From Bacillota bacterium (GTDB lineage Bacteria > Bacillota > Clostridia > Christensenellales > CAG-138): DNA of 23,285 nucleotides. The first letter of the stretch is position 1, and every line of letters begins with the position of its first letter. Below, in pieces: positions 1 to 6,627 of the stretch. The notes beneath the pieces are model-generated. The model saw only the letters and a list, made by a program, of their open reading frames with translations, ran no database searches and had not been told where the DNA came from. Both the position numbers and the translations under genes were made by a program. The stretch is from contig JAEYSE010000012.1 of NCBI GenBank assembly GCA_023435025.1, positions 1 to 23,285 on the forward strand, given 5' to 3'.

Positions 1-921
1 GTTGTTCTTGCACACATGCCAGATGTGTATGGCGGCAATGTCAGTGGTGAAATGACCACTGTTGCGGTACCCGGGGTGGACCTTATCATTTCCGGACACT
101 CGCACAGCGGCCATTCAGGCAAGATCAACAACATCCCAATCATACAACAATACTCCTCTGGGACGGCGATAGGGGTCTCTGATTTGCGCTATGACAGGCT
201 GCTGCAAGGCATCGCCACATCCAAGCTGAATGTTGTGACTACGTATAGTACGGGTATCACAGCGGATGCAGGGATCTCAGCTCTGGTGAAACAATACCAG
301 GATGAGATAGCTTCTACCGTGGGCGCGGTCAAAGCATCCACATTGGGCGCTATCAGCAGGACCGCCAATGCCTCGGGTGAATCGGCCATGGGTAATCTGA
401 TCGCCGATGCTCAGCGTTGGAAGGGCGGCACGCAGATTGCCTTCATGAACCCAGGTGGTGTTCGGGCCGCAATTGAATACAGCGCTTACCCGCATGACAT
501 TACCTATGGCGACTTCCTGACTGTGCAGCCATTTGACAACAAGCTCGCAACCATGACGCTGACTGGCAGCCAGATTTACAGTGTGTTGGAGCAGCAGTTC
601 ACAGTTAACAGGATACTGCTGATTTCAGGTATCAAATACTCGTATAACAAAGCGCTGCCAGCCGGTTCACGCATTACTTCTCTGACTCTTGAGGATGGTA
701 CTCCTATCGCCAATGACAGTACGACCTACACAGTAACATTGAATGAATTCATTGCTACGGGTGGGGACGGCTTTAGCACCTTCCTCGGCGGTGCCAACGT
801 AACGCGTATCGGCATCAGCGACTTGGACGCGCTGATTGATTATGTACAGTTCAAATTTGGCGATACGCCCATCGACCCAACGGTTTATCCAAAAATTGAA
901 GGCCGCATCATTGCGGAGTAG
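1..921 (+). CDS. 5'-nucleotidase / metallophosphatase, C-terminal part (partial)
   Basis: The frame is open from base 1, so the gene begins left of the window; 306 residues are visible. The first residues (VVLAHM) and GHSHS about 30 residues on match the last two metal-ligand motifs of the calcineurin-like metallophosphatase domain. The remainder matches the 5'-nucleotidase C-terminal substrate-binding domain: NPGGVRAAI, TYGDFLTVQPFDN and GGDGFSTF are its signature blocks. Family members are usually secreted or surface-bound and hydrolyse nucleotides, UDP-sugars or cyclic phosphodiesters to nucleosides and phosphate for salvage. The signal peptide and the first metal ligands lie outside the window, so localisation is inferred from the family. 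The protein ends soon after the substrate domain and no LPXTG anchor is seen. A strong hairpin follows the stop codon. The family call is secure; the exact substrate is not. Confidence 0.9.
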   Translation, partial: VVLAHMPDVYGGNVSGEMTTVAVPGVDLIISGHSHSGHSGKINNIPIIQQYSSGTAIGVSDLRYDRLLQGIATSKLNVVTTYSTGITADAGISALVKQYQDEIASTVGAVKASTLGAISRTANASGESAMGNLIADAQRWKGGTQIAFMNPGGVRAAIEYSAYPHDITYGDFLTVQPFDNKLATMTLTGSQIYSVLEQQFTVNRILLISGIKYSYNKALPAGSRITSLTLEDGTPIANDSTTYTVTLNEFIATGGDGFSTFLGGANVTRIGISDLDALIDYVQFKFGDTPIDPTVYPKIEGRIIAE

Positions 922-931
922 AACGTGCTTT

Positions 932-965
932 GGGAGGGAACCAAAAGGTTCCCTCCCACTTTTAA
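932..965 (+). terminator. Rho-independent terminator after the 5'-nucleotidase
   Basis: A perfect 11-bp stem (GGGAGGGAACC, 932-942, with GGTTCCCTCCC, 947-957) has an AAAA loop and is followed by ACTTTTAAAA. It sits 10 bases after the nucleotidase stop. The T-tract is short, so termination may be incomplete, and the next small gene starts only 12 bases further on. Confidence 0.75.
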
Positions 966-977
966 AAGGTGAAACTG

Positions 978-1199
978 ATGGATGATCGTAAAACCATATA
1001 TGTCAACGATAAGCCCATTGAAATCTTTTCATGGGCTGAAGTGCAGCACTGTGTCAATGCATACGACAGTACTCTTTATTTGAAAGTGCAAAAGGGAGAC
1101 GCCGAGATCGTCGATGAAAAAGGAAATCGGATTGGCTGGGGTGGTTTTGCCGGGAATGGCCAGCATATTTACGTGCGGCAGCCCGATCATGAGACTTGA
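978..1199 (+). CDS. Small hypothetical protein (73 aa)
   Basis: I do not recognise this family. The ATG at 978 is preferred over an in-frame GTG at 969 because AAAAGGTG (964-971) gives a ribosome binding site six bases before it. The 73-residue product starts MDDRKTIYVNDKPIEI, is rich in predicted beta-strands and charged residues, and has a Gly-rich segment (RIGWGGFAGNG) near the C-terminus. It has no signal peptide, membrane segment or Cys motif, so it is probably cytoplasmic. It lies between the nucleotidase terminator and a weak hairpin at 1264-1290, so it may be read through from the nucleotidase or come from an unseen promoter. The good RBS and protein-like composition support it being real. 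Confidence 0.55.
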   Translation: MDDRKTIYVNDKPIEIFSWAEVQHCVNAYDSTLYLKVQKGDAEIVDEKGNRIGWGGFAGNGQHIYVRQPDHET

Positions 1200-1263
1200 T
1201 AGCGATTGCGACCCCTTGATATATCAGGACGCTAAATGTCATGTGATTTTTGAGCCTACGTAA

Positions 1264-1290
1264 GGGGCATTCCAATGGATGCCTCTTTTA
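1264..1290 (+). terminator. Possible weak terminator
   Basis: A 7-bp stem with one mismatch (GGGGCAT, 1264-1270, with ATGCCTC, 1279-1285) and an 8-base loop is followed by TTTTA. It is positioned to end transcription of the small gene at 978-1199 before the methyltransferase. Confidence 0.4.
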
Positions 1291-1426
1291 TCTTGCCAGT
1301 CGTACCCCAACGTAATCAAGATTTCATCATGATCAATAAAATTATCTATACGGATTGTCAAGAGATGGTTACAATATATCCGGAACCTTTTCTGTACACC
1401 ATGGTATGTTTAGGGAGGAAATTGCA

Positions 1427-2041
1427 ATGTTATTTGACGATGCCGCGCTCAATTGGGATACACCGGAGCGGATAGAGCGCGCCCAAGCGCTTGCCGCTTC
1501 CCTTTTACATTCGATTGGGGATAAGCCAAAAACCACCGTTCTGGAATTCGGCTGCGGCACGGGGCTGATCTCCTTTGCGCTGAGGAAGCATTTTGAAAGC
1601 ATTTACTGCGTGGATACGTCAGAAGGGATGCTGAACGTATTACGCAAGAAGATTGAAAAGACAGGATCAACCAATCTTATGCCAGCCGATATCGGGCTGC
1701 TTGAGCAAAAAGAGTTCATCGGCATGTTTGACGTGATTTACAGTTCCATGGTATTCCACCATATCTTAGACGTAGAAGCGCAGCTGCGTGCGCTTCACCC
1801 GCTGCTCAAGCCCGGCGGCCTGCTCATCACAATCGATCTTGATCAAGAGGATGGCAGCTTCCACCGCGCGGAGCCTGACTTCAATGGCCATAACGGATTT
1901 GACCGAAAGGCGATTGCAGAATGGATGCAGGCCTGCGGCTTTTCCAGCGTGAGGATTGATACGGTATATCAAGGAAAGAAGGGCGAACTTCCCTACTCCC
2001 TGTTTTTGTGCAGGGCGGTGAAGAAAAATGATGATTTGTAG
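1427..2041 (+). CDS. Class I SAM-dependent methyltransferase
   Basis: A 204-residue protein with the Rossmann methyltransferase fold. Motif I is VLEFGCGTG (SAM glycine-rich loop), an acidic residue follows in YCVDTSEGML (ribose contact), FDVIYSSMVFHH is motif IV, and LLKPGGLLITIDLD is the post-motif strand. The start at 1427 is chosen because AGGGAGGA (1412-1419) sits seven bases upstream; the frame is open for another 24 codons but that part is not family-like. The N-terminus (FDDAALNWDTPERIERA) matches the usual opening of UbiE/type-11/12 small-molecule methyltransferases. It is cytoplasmic and its substrate cannot be told from sequence. It stands alone and runs towards the minus-strand Cys-rich gene, with only 9 bases between the two stop codons and no terminator between them. 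Confidence 0.88.
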   Translation: MLFDDAALNWDTPERIERAQALAASLLHSIGDKPKTTVLEFGCGTGLISFALRKHFESIYCVDTSEGMLNVLRKKIEKTGSTNLMPADIGLLEQKEFIGMFDVIYSSMVFHHILDVEAQLRALHPLLKPGGLLITIDLDQEDGSFHRAEPDFNGHNGFDRKAIAEWMQACGFSSVRIDTVYQGKKGELPYSLFLCRAVKKNDDL

Positions 2042-2050
2042 TTTGAAAAC

Positions 2051-2263
2051 TTATCCCTTATGGCAGAAAGCGCAGCAGACGGCACAGCCGTCAGCGTCCT
2101 GAAAGTACCGCTCGGCCTCCATAATGGCAGTGGAGCAACCGGTATGAAACCCAAGGTAAATGAATTTGGAAATACTCAGTTCCTGAGCATGTGAAAGCGT
2201 GTGGACTTCGTGGTGCAGACCAGGATTTTTGGTTTGATCGCGATTGACAATATACTGATCCAT
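2051..2263 (-). CDS. Small Cys/His-rich protein (70 aa)
   Basis: The start at 2263 is set by a very strong ribosome binding site (AGAGGGGGAA) five bases upstream; an in-frame start 13 codons earlier lacks one. The protein begins MDQYIVNRDQ, has a central HHEVHTLSH block, then FIYLGFHTGCSTAIMEAE and a C-terminal DADGCAVCCAFCHKG. From memory this layout resembles a small family of uncharacterised bacterial proteins with a conserved N-terminal His block and a C-terminal CxxCCxxCH-like cluster, which suggests metal (Zn) or redox binding. I cannot assign a function. It has its own promoter at 2314-2342 and converges on the methyltransferase. It has no signal peptide or membrane helix. Confidence 0.7.
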   Translation of the reverse strand: MDQYIVNRDQTKNPGLHHEVHTLSHAQELSISKFIYLGFHTGCSTAIMEAERYFQDADGCAVCCAFCHKG

Positions 2264-2313
2264 TCGGATTCCCCCTCTGAATATTTGGAGGTATTCCCAC
2301 ATATTTCAACTCA

Positions 2314-2342
2314 AGGATAGCATGCGTGGTGTATACAGTCAA
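2314..2342 (-). promoter_or_regulatory. Sigma-A type promoter for the Cys-rich gene
   Basis: On the minus strand, TTGACT (2342-2337), a 17-base spacer and TATCCT (2319-2314), with TGC just before the -10 (extended -10). It lies about 50 bases before the start codon at 2263. Confidence 0.7.
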
Positions 2343-2370
2343 TAAAAAGCGCCAGAGTTTGGGAGGGATA

Positions 2371-2862
2371 CTAAGCTTTATACATAGCGTTGCTGAACTT
2401 ATCACAATGTACATTCGCTTTTCTCTCTTTTTTAATGCTGTTGGATATTTTTATCTCGTGCCACTTTCTTATGCCCGCTTCTCTCTTCATTCTTAACCAA
2501 ACAGAATTTAAAACGTCTTGCGCTGCATCGACGAGATCAGCATATAAGGCGTCGGTATATCCGGTGTCAAGGCATTTTTGGAGTGCTGATACCAATAGGA
2601 TATAATCATCATTTCTTCGATTGAGATATAACATAATATGCGTACTTAATAGGCCCAGCTTTTTCTTATCTGGGTTGTCGCTTCTATACTCTGATAGAAA
2701 TTCAAAAATCAGTTCTCGGACCGCGCTGATCCATTCTATTCTATTGGTCGATATCGCGGTCGTAATGACATTTGTTCTGCTGATCATTGCGGAAATAATG
2801 GATACCACAATTGCAGCGAGGGCAACTACAGCCGTAAGCAGATAGTATGTATTCTCGTTCAT
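2371..2862 (-). CDS. Hypothetical membrane protein with one N-terminal helix (163 aa)
   Basis: The start at 2862 follows GGAGG by nine bases. Residues about 6-28 form one hydrophobic helix (LLTAVVALAAIVVSIISAMI); the rest is charged and mostly helical. After the membrane segment comes TAISTNRIEWISAVRELIFEF, typical of a group of uncharacterised single-pass bacterial proteins whose soluble part follows one N-terminal anchor. The C-terminus is strongly basic (SNSIKKERKANVHCDK). No catalytic motif is visible. It has its own promoter at 2928-2957 and no clear terminator before the next minus-strand gene. The function is unknown; membrane association is the only firm statement. Confidence 0.72.
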   Translation of the reverse strand: MNENTYYLLTAVVALAAIVVSIISAMISRTNVITTAISTNRIEWISAVRELIFEFLSEYRSDNPDKKKLGLLSTHIMLYLNRRNDDYILLVSALQKCLDTGYTDALYADLVDAAQDVLNSVWLRMKREAGIRKWHEIKISNSIKKERKANVHCDKFSNAMYKA

Positions 2863-2927
2863 AAGAAATATCCTCCATTTATCAACAGTCAGAACATATC
2901 TTTATTTCCGTGATTTCGCTCAATTCT

Positions 2928-2957
2928 ATTTTATCACAATGTTCCAGGTGGAAGCAA
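2928..2957 (-). promoter_or_regulatory. Sigma-A type promoter for the membrane protein gene
   Basis: On the minus strand, TTGCTT (2957-2952), an 18-base spacer and TAAAAT (2933-2928), with TGA before the -10. It lies about 65 bases upstream of the start at 2862. Confidence 0.6.
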
Positions 2958-3145
2958 AAAGGCAAACGGGTGCGCTTTGTTGCGGCTGTGGGATATGAAG
3001 CCATGCACATGAGATGCATAAGTTTTGGATAAAGTTCAGAAAACAATGAGAATAAATAATCCGCAATGCAGAGCATTCGTTGTATAAGTCCTGCTTACAA
3101 AACTTAACCGATTTGAGGTAACTTCGGATGGGATATAATCGGTAC
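2958..3145. other. Intergenic stretch without a recognisable gene
   Basis: The gap from 2863 to 3206 holds the promoter at 2928-2957 and the tRNA terminator at 3146-3181. The short frames in it lack ribosome binding sites and protein-like composition. A TATAAT (+ strand, 3134-3139) has no well-placed -35 and would lead straight into the hairpin. Confidence 0.6.
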
Positions 3146-3181
3146 AAAAAATCCCGATCAGCAGTTGCTGATCGGGATTTT
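3146..3181 (-). terminator. Terminator of the tRNA-Met operon
   Basis: A perfect 16-bp inverted repeat (3148-3163 with 3166-3181, arms around GATCAGCA/TGCTGATC). Reading on the minus strand, six Ts (3151-3146) follow the stem. It lies 26 bases beyond the end of the elongator tRNA and could also act on the plus strand, where the stem itself ends in TTTT. Confidence 0.88.
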
Positions 3182-3206
3182 GCGTGGAGCGGAATTTGCT
3201 CCGATG

Positions 3207-3283
3207 TGGTAGCGGCGATCCGATTTGAACGGATGACACTCCGGGTATGAACCGAATGCTCTGGCCAACTGAGCTACGCCGCC
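3207..3283 (-). tRNA. tRNA-Met (CAT), elongator type
   Basis: A 77-nt cloverleaf with encoded CCA. The acceptor stem GGCGGCG pairs with CGCCGCT, the D arm begins TAGCTCAG, and the anticodon stem TTCGG/CCGGA encloses loop TTCATAC with anticodon CAT. The T arm contains GTTCAAAT. The GGCGG(C/T)GTAGCTCAG opening matches the elongator tRNA-Met of Bacillota. The alternative for a CAT anticodon, the tRNA-Ile2 read with lysidine, fits less well. It is the second gene of a two-tRNA transcript starting at about 3419. Confidence 0.92.
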
Positions 3284-3319
3284 ATACAGATGCGCACACC
3301 TTACGGTATGCGCATCAAT

Positions 3320-3397
3320 TGGTTGCGGGGGTGGGATTTGAACCTCACGACCTTCGGGTTATGAGCCCGATGAGCTACCAGACTGCTCCACCCCGCG
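3320..3397 (-). tRNA. tRNA-fMet (CAT), initiator
   Basis: A 78-nt tRNA with encoded CCA and both initiator hallmarks. The first acceptor position is an unpaired C1-A72 (CGCGGGG against CCCCGCA), and three G-C pairs (GGG/CCC) sit in the anticodon stem next to loop CTCATAA. It is the first gene after the promoter at 3426-3454 and is followed 36 bases on by the elongator tRNA-Met. Confidence 0.95.
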
Positions 3398-3425
3398 ACG
3401 GTCCGCTTTCTTAGCGGCAAGTATT

Positions 3426-3454
3426 AGGATACCACTATAAGCCGCCTGCGTCAA
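3426..3454 (-). promoter_or_regulatory. Promoter of the tRNA-Met operon
   Basis: On the minus strand, TTGACG (3454-3449), a 17-base spacer and TATCCT (3431-3426), about 30 bases before the mature 5' end of tRNA-fMet. The short leader contains a small hairpin (GCCGCTAAGAAAGCGG) that may be part of the precursor. Confidence 0.78.
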
Positions 3455-3630
3455 CCCTCAATTTACATGAATGAAACAATGCTTTGTCTTGAAGGGATCG
3501 TCTGAAGGGCATCCATTTTTTCAATATAATTAAGAACATCCGCAGTTGTACGCTTCAATTGCGGCGGCGACATGTGCGCAATGCAAGGCTTCCGCCCGTG
3601 CCGCAGGCACAGGTTGTTCCTATAATCCTC

Positions 3631-3649
3631 AAAAAGTGCCACAGGCACT
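3631..3649 (-). terminator. Possible second terminator behind the SASP genes
   Basis: On the minus strand, AGTGCC-TGT-GGCACT (3649-3635) runs straight into TTTTTG. The stem is only 6 bp. It lies 15 bases beyond the stronger terminator and could act as a backup. Confidence 0.4.
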
Positions 3650-3659
3650 GATTTGACAA

Positions 3660-3688
3660 AAGCAAGCCGCGGCTAAGAGCCGCGGCTT
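3660..3688 (-). terminator. Terminator of the SASP genes
   Basis: A perfect 11-bp GC-rich stem (AAGCCGCGGCT, 3664-3674, with AGCCGCGGCTT, 3678-3688) and a three-base loop, 24 bases after the stop of the second SASP gene. Reading on the minus strand it is followed by GCTTTTG; on the plus strand TT continues the stem. It may be bidirectional. Confidence 0.8.
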
Positions 3689-3711
3689 TTATCGTTACAG
3701 CTTTGCACGCC

Positions 3712-3936
3712 TTAGCGGCTGCTGGTGCTGCCCATACTGCCAGGCATATTCTGCTCGGCATAGGCAATCATGCGTTTTACCATTTCGCCACCGATGGAGC
3801 CGGCTTCGCGGGAAGTCAAGTCGCCGTTGTAACCCTGCTTCAACTGAACGTTGAGCGAGGACGCCACTTCGGTCTTGAAGGCATTCAGCTTAGCCTTGGC
3901 CTCGGGAATCTGTAATTGATTGTTAGAGTTTGCCAT
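3712..3936 (-). CDS. Alpha/beta-type small acid-soluble spore protein
   Basis: A 74-residue SASP. These proteins coat forespore DNA, hold it in an A-like form, protect it from UV and peroxide, and are degraded on germination. The family core is complete: FKTEVASSLNV, where the germination protease GPR cleaves after the Glu, and NGDLTSREAGSIGGEMVKRM, the conserved DNA-binding segment. The N-terminus (MANSNNQLQIPEAK) is typical, and the tail adds GSMGSTSSR beyond the usual end. AAGGAGAAA lies just upstream of the ATG. The product is very similar to that of the neighbouring gene at 4005-4199, from the shared cleavage-site region through the DNA-binding segment, so this is a tandem duplicate pair. 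The gene is cotranscribed with that neighbour or has its own forespore promoter in the 68-base gap. Confidence 0.95.
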   Translation of the reverse strand: MANSNNQLQIPEAKAKLNAFKTEVASSLNVQLKQGYNGDLTSREAGSIGGEMVKRMIAYAEQNMPGSMGSTSSR

Positions 3937-3971
3937 ATAGTTTCTCCTTTCTTCTGTATTATTGCAGCAGT

Positions 3972-3988
3972 GGCTGTATGTTACAGCC
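3972..3988 (-). repeat. Hairpin between the two SASP genes
   Basis: A perfect 7-bp inverted repeat (GGCTGTA/TACAGCC) with a 3-base loop and no T-tract on either strand. It lies in the 68-base gap and may be an mRNA processing or stability element rather than a terminator. Confidence 0.45.
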
Positions 3989-4004
3989 TCTGAGACAACC
4001 GATG

Positions 4005-4199
4005 TTACTTAGGCATGTTCTGCTCGGCGTACGTGATCATGCGCTTTACCATTTCACCGCCGATGGAGCCTGCCTCACGGGAGGTCAGGTCACCGTTATA
4101 GCCCTGCTTCAGGTTGACGTTCAGGGAAGAAGCTACTTCCGTTTTAAACTTGTTGAGCGCTTCCTTCGCCTGGGGAACCGCTATCCTGTTTCTGGCCAT
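4005..4199 (-). CDS. Alpha/beta-type small acid-soluble spore protein
   Basis: A 64-residue SASP, the upstream member of the tandem pair. It has the same GPR cleavage site (FKTEVASSLNV) and DNA-binding core (NGDLTSREAGSIGGEMVKRM) as its neighbour and ends NMPK, with no tail. The N-terminus reads MARNRIAVPQAKEAL. A strong AGGAGGA ribosome binding site precedes the ATG at 4199. A sigma-G-like promoter lies at 4232-4260, as expected for genes expressed only in the forespore. The pair is the clearest evidence in this window that the organism makes endospores. Confidence 0.95.
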   Translation of the reverse strand: MARNRIAVPQAKEALNKFKTEVASSLNVNLKQGYNGDLTSREAGSIGGEMVKRMITYAEQNMPK

Positions 4200-4231
4200 T
4201 GCTTTTTCCTCCTTTCATCAGGTTATGTATT

Positions 4232-4260
4232 TAACATGCCCCGGCGTATGGTTTCTATGA
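4232..4260 (-). promoter_or_regulatory. Putative sigma-G (forespore) promoter of the SASP genes
   Basis: On the minus strand, CATGTTA (4238-4232) fits the sigma-F/G -10 consensus CATNNTA. TCATA (4260-4256) lies 17 bases upstream and matches four of five positions of GHATR. No good sigma-A promoter is seen here. It is 32 bases before the start codon at 4199. The assignment is inferred from the consensus and from the gene it serves. Confidence 0.5.
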
Positions 4261-4301
4261 CTGGAACTTATTTGTAATCGCCGCTCGGGGTTGTCGTTCC
4301 C

Positions 4302-4321
4302 GCGTATGCCCCTGCATACGC
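4302..4321. repeat. Short perfect hairpin upstream of the SASP promoter
   Basis: GCGTATGC (4302-4309) and GCATACGC (4314-4321) enclose a CCCT loop. No T-tract follows on either strand, so it is not a standard terminator. It sits about 40 bases upstream of the putative forespore promoter and could be a protein-binding site. Confidence 0.35.
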
Positions 4322-4371
4322 CCAACAAAAAGGTCTTTTTAACATTGTCTGATAGTATCATGCGTAAAATG

Positions 4372-4414
4372 AAAAAACACATGCACGAAAAATCCGCCGG
4401 TTGCATGTGTTTTT
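4372..4414 (-). terminator. Terminator of recG
   Basis: A 13-bp stem (AAAAACACATGCA, 4373-4385, with TGCATGTGTTTTT, 4402-4414) and a 16-base loop. On the minus strand it ends in TTTTTT. It lies 40 bases after the recG stop codon. Confidence 0.75.
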
Positions 4415-4453
4415 GTTGTGAATTTTGTATTTAATTTCTATGATTCTGATATT

Positions 4454-6466
4454 TTAATTGTTTGCGATCTCGCGCATGCGCGTCTCATACAGCGTTTGCG
4501 CCCGCGTAAATATAGCCGCCGTATCCGTGTCTTTCTCCGCGGTTAAGATAGCGTCCGCCGCCTGTTGGGCTTCAAAGAGTACATCCATGTTTGCGGCGAT
4601 TTTCGCGGCGCTCAGTTCGTCCGCGCCGTGCTGCCGGGTGCCGAAGAATTCGCCCGGGCCGCGCAGTTCAAGATCCCGCTGGGCGATTACAAACCCGTCG
4701 TTTGTTTTTACCATGGTTTCCAGACGCATTTTTGCCGCATCTCCGCCCGAGCCATAAAGCAAAAAGCAAAACGACTGCTTTGTACCGCGGCCCACTCGCC
4801 CGCGCAGCTGGTGAAGCTGCGCAAGCCCAAACCGCTCCGCGCTTTCAATCGCCATAATGGCCGCGTTGGGAACGTCAACACCAACTTCCACCACGGTGGT
4901 GGAAACCAGTACGTCTGTCTTTCCCGCACGAAACGACGCGATCGCTTCTTCTTTTTTTGCAGCGGCCATGCGTCCGTGCAGGAGCGTGATGCGGGTATTC
5001 GGCAGCAGGGTACATAGCTCCTCATATACATCCTGCGCGCTTTTTGCTTCCATTTGCTCGGATGTTTCCACCAGCGGACATACGACATAGGCCTGCATGC
5101 CCTCCGATACCTGGCGCTCAATAAACCGGTACATGTCTTCCCGCTTCTCCTCGGGCACCAGGCGGGTCAAGACCTGTTTACGGCCAGGCGGCAGCTCGTC
5201 GAGAACGGAAAGCTCCAGATCGCCGTATAGAAGCATCGCAAGCGTCCTCGGGATGGGTGTGGCGGACATTATGAGCACATCCGGCGTTTTTTCGCTTTTG
5301 TTGACAAGCTGGGCCCGCTGCCGAACGCCAAAGCGGTGTTGTTCATCCGTCACCACAAGGCCAAGGCGGTGGAAAACAAGGCCGGATTGCAGCAGCGCGT
5401 GCGTACCCACCACCACTTTGATCTCACCGTTTTCAATTTTGCGGTATGCTTCCTCCCGCTCCTTCTTTTTCATTCCCCCGCACAGCAGGCAAACCGTATC
5501 CTGGTGCTGTGATACAAGCTGCCGGTAATGCTGTTGTGCCAATATTTCGGTAGGGGCCATCATGGCGCTCTGATATCCGTTTTCCGCTGCAACGCGTATG
5601 GCATAGAGCGCCAATATGGTCTTGCCCGAACCGACGTCGCCCTGTATGAGCCGGTTCATGGGGCGCGGGCTTTGCATGCCCTGCTCTATTTCCGTAAGCA
5701 CGCGCCGCTGCGCGCCGGTCGGTGAATAGGGGAGGCTTTGGATGAACGCCTCGCGGATGCCATGCGTTATAAAGCCGATACCTTCCTTTTGCGCGCGCGC
5801 CCGCTTTTTGAGCCCGATCGCCATGAGGTAGTAGAGCATGTCCTCAAACGAAAGCCTGCGCCGCGCTTCAGACAGCGCCGCCTGATCTTTGGGGAAATGA
5901 ACGTTTAGCAGCGCTTCCTTGATGCCGCAAAGGCCGTAACGATTGAGCAGGCTTTCGGGCAGCGCTTCTTCTAAATATGGGAAGCAAAGCTCTAGCGCCC
6001 GGCCAGCGGCGTCGCGAACCTGATGCTGGGATAGTCCACGGACCAGCGGATAGATGGGCAGTATACCGGGCGGCTCGTCCGATATGGAAGGACTCATAAG
6101 CTTCAACCCGCGCGAGGTATCCACCCGCCCGCAGAAAACTTTAAACTGACCTGCGTGCACCGCGTTTTTGCGGTACGGCTCGTTGAACCATACCACCTGC
6201 AGGTGGCCAGTTTCATCCTGTGCGCGTACGGTAACAAGCTGCAGCGCGCGGGATGGGCGGACAAGCTTCGGCTCCTCTTTCACAAGCAGCCGTACCGCGG
6301 CAAGCTCGCCATGAACAAGTTGGTTTGCCGTTTTCAGCGTTGAAAAATCCCGATATTCACGCGGCAGAAAATACAAAAGCTCTTCCACGGTATGTACCGA
6401 GAGCTTTTGAAATGCGGCGGCCCTTGCCGCCCCTATTCCTTTGAGCGCGGAAACGGGTGTTGTCAT
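4454..6466 (-). CDS. recG: ATP-dependent DNA helicase RecG
   Basis: RecG is a double-strand DNA translocase that remodels stalled replication forks and recombination intermediates. The 670-residue product has the full architecture: N-terminal wedge/OB region (about 1-220, with a helix-hairpin start SALKGIGAARAAAF), helicase motif I GDVGSGKT (276-283), motif II DEQH (374-377), motif III SATPIPRTLA (401-410), motif VI LRGRVGRG (554-561) and the RecG-specific QRDLELRGPGEFFGTRQ (596-612). The length is normal. The ATG at 6466 has GGAGG four bases upstream; the frame is open for another eight codons without an RBS. It follows asp23 and fakA as in many Bacillota, but a terminator and a 200-base leader separate it from fakA, so it probably has its own promoter, which I could not place. 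Confidence 0.97.
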   Translation of the reverse strand: MTTPVSALKGIGAARAAAFQKLSVHTVEELLYFLPREYRDFSTLKTANQLVHGELAAVRLLVKEEPKLVRPSRALQLVTVRAQDETGHLQVVWFNEPYRKNAVHAGQFKVFCGRVDTSRGLKLMSPSISDEPPGILPIYPLVRGLSQHQVRDAAGRALELCFPYLEEALPESLLNRYGLCGIKEALLNVHFPKDQAALSEARRRLSFEDMLYYLMAIGLKKRARAQKEGIGFITHGIREAFIQSLPYSPTGAQRRVLTEIEQGMQSPRPMNRLIQGDVGSGKTILALYAIRVAAENGYQSAMMAPTEILAQQHYRQLVSQHQDTVCLLCGGMKKKEREEAYRKIENGEIKVVVGTHALLQSGLVFHRLGLVVTDEQHRFGVRQRAQLVNKSEKTPDVLIMSATPIPRTLAMLLYGDLELSVLDELPPGRKQVLTRLVPEEKREDMYRFIERQVSEGMQAYVVCPLVETSEQMEAKSAQDVYEELCTLLPNTRITLLHGRMAAAKKEEAIASFRAGKTDVLVSTTVVEVGVDVPNAAIMAIESAERFGLAQLHQLRGRVGRGTKQSFCFLLYGSGGDAAKMRLETMVKTNDGFVIAQRDLELRGPGEFFGTRQHGADELSAAKIAANMDVLFEAQQAADAILTAEKDTDTAAIFTRAQTLYETRMREIANN

Positions 6467-6520
6467 GTTTCCTCCGTGATACGATTGCAAGACATTAATG
6501 CATTCCGAAAGCGATGCGGG

Positions 6521-6555
6521 GCTAAGAAGCCGTAGCGAGACTTAGCGGCGCTACG
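6521..6555 (-). repeat. Interleaved inverted repeats in the recG leader
   Basis: Two inverted repeats are interlocked in A-B-A'-B' order: GCTAAG (6521-6526) with CTTAGC (6541-6546), and CGTAGCG (6531-6537) with CGCTACG (6549-6555). In RNA this is the layout of an H-type pseudoknot, or of two mutually exclusive hairpins. It lies about 55-90 bases upstream of the recG start. Confidence 0.5.
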
Positions 6556-6627
6556 TAGAGTACAACATACCGTGCACAAAAAGAGCCGCCGCGACGATAC
6601 TTTAATGCCTGGAATCGTATAAAACAA

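Larger units (their letters stand above)
3398..3711. other. Intergenic stretch between the tRNAs and the spore protein genes
   Basis: About 310 bases. It holds the tRNA promoter at its left end and two terminators behind the spore protein genes at its right end. Two copies of a small palindrome (GTGCC-3 nt-GGCAC, 3598-3610 and 3636-3648) lie 38 bases apart. I see no convincing gene. Confidence 0.55.

Noticed and set aside
1355..1380. TTGTCA/TACAAT promoter ahead of the methyltransferase
   Set aside because: The spacing between the two boxes is nine bases, far too short for a sigma-A promoter.
1275..1475. 66-codon frame overlapping the methyltransferase start
   Set aside because: It overlaps the methyltransferase in another frame, lacks an RBS and has unlikely composition.
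3112..3139. Plus-strand promoter TTGAGG/TATAAT before the tRNA terminator
   Set aside because: The spacer is only about 15 bases and the transcript would be just the hairpin itself; probably chance.
3463..3648. Minus-strand frame of 61 codons behind the SASP genes
   Set aside because: Its GTG start lies within a terminator-like hairpin, no ribosome binding site is present and the product is not recognisable; it ends just before the tRNA promoter. A small real gene is not fully excluded.
4458..5725. Long plus-strand frames across recG
   Set aside because: They are shadows of the GC-rich recG coding strand; the opposite frame has all the helicase motifs.
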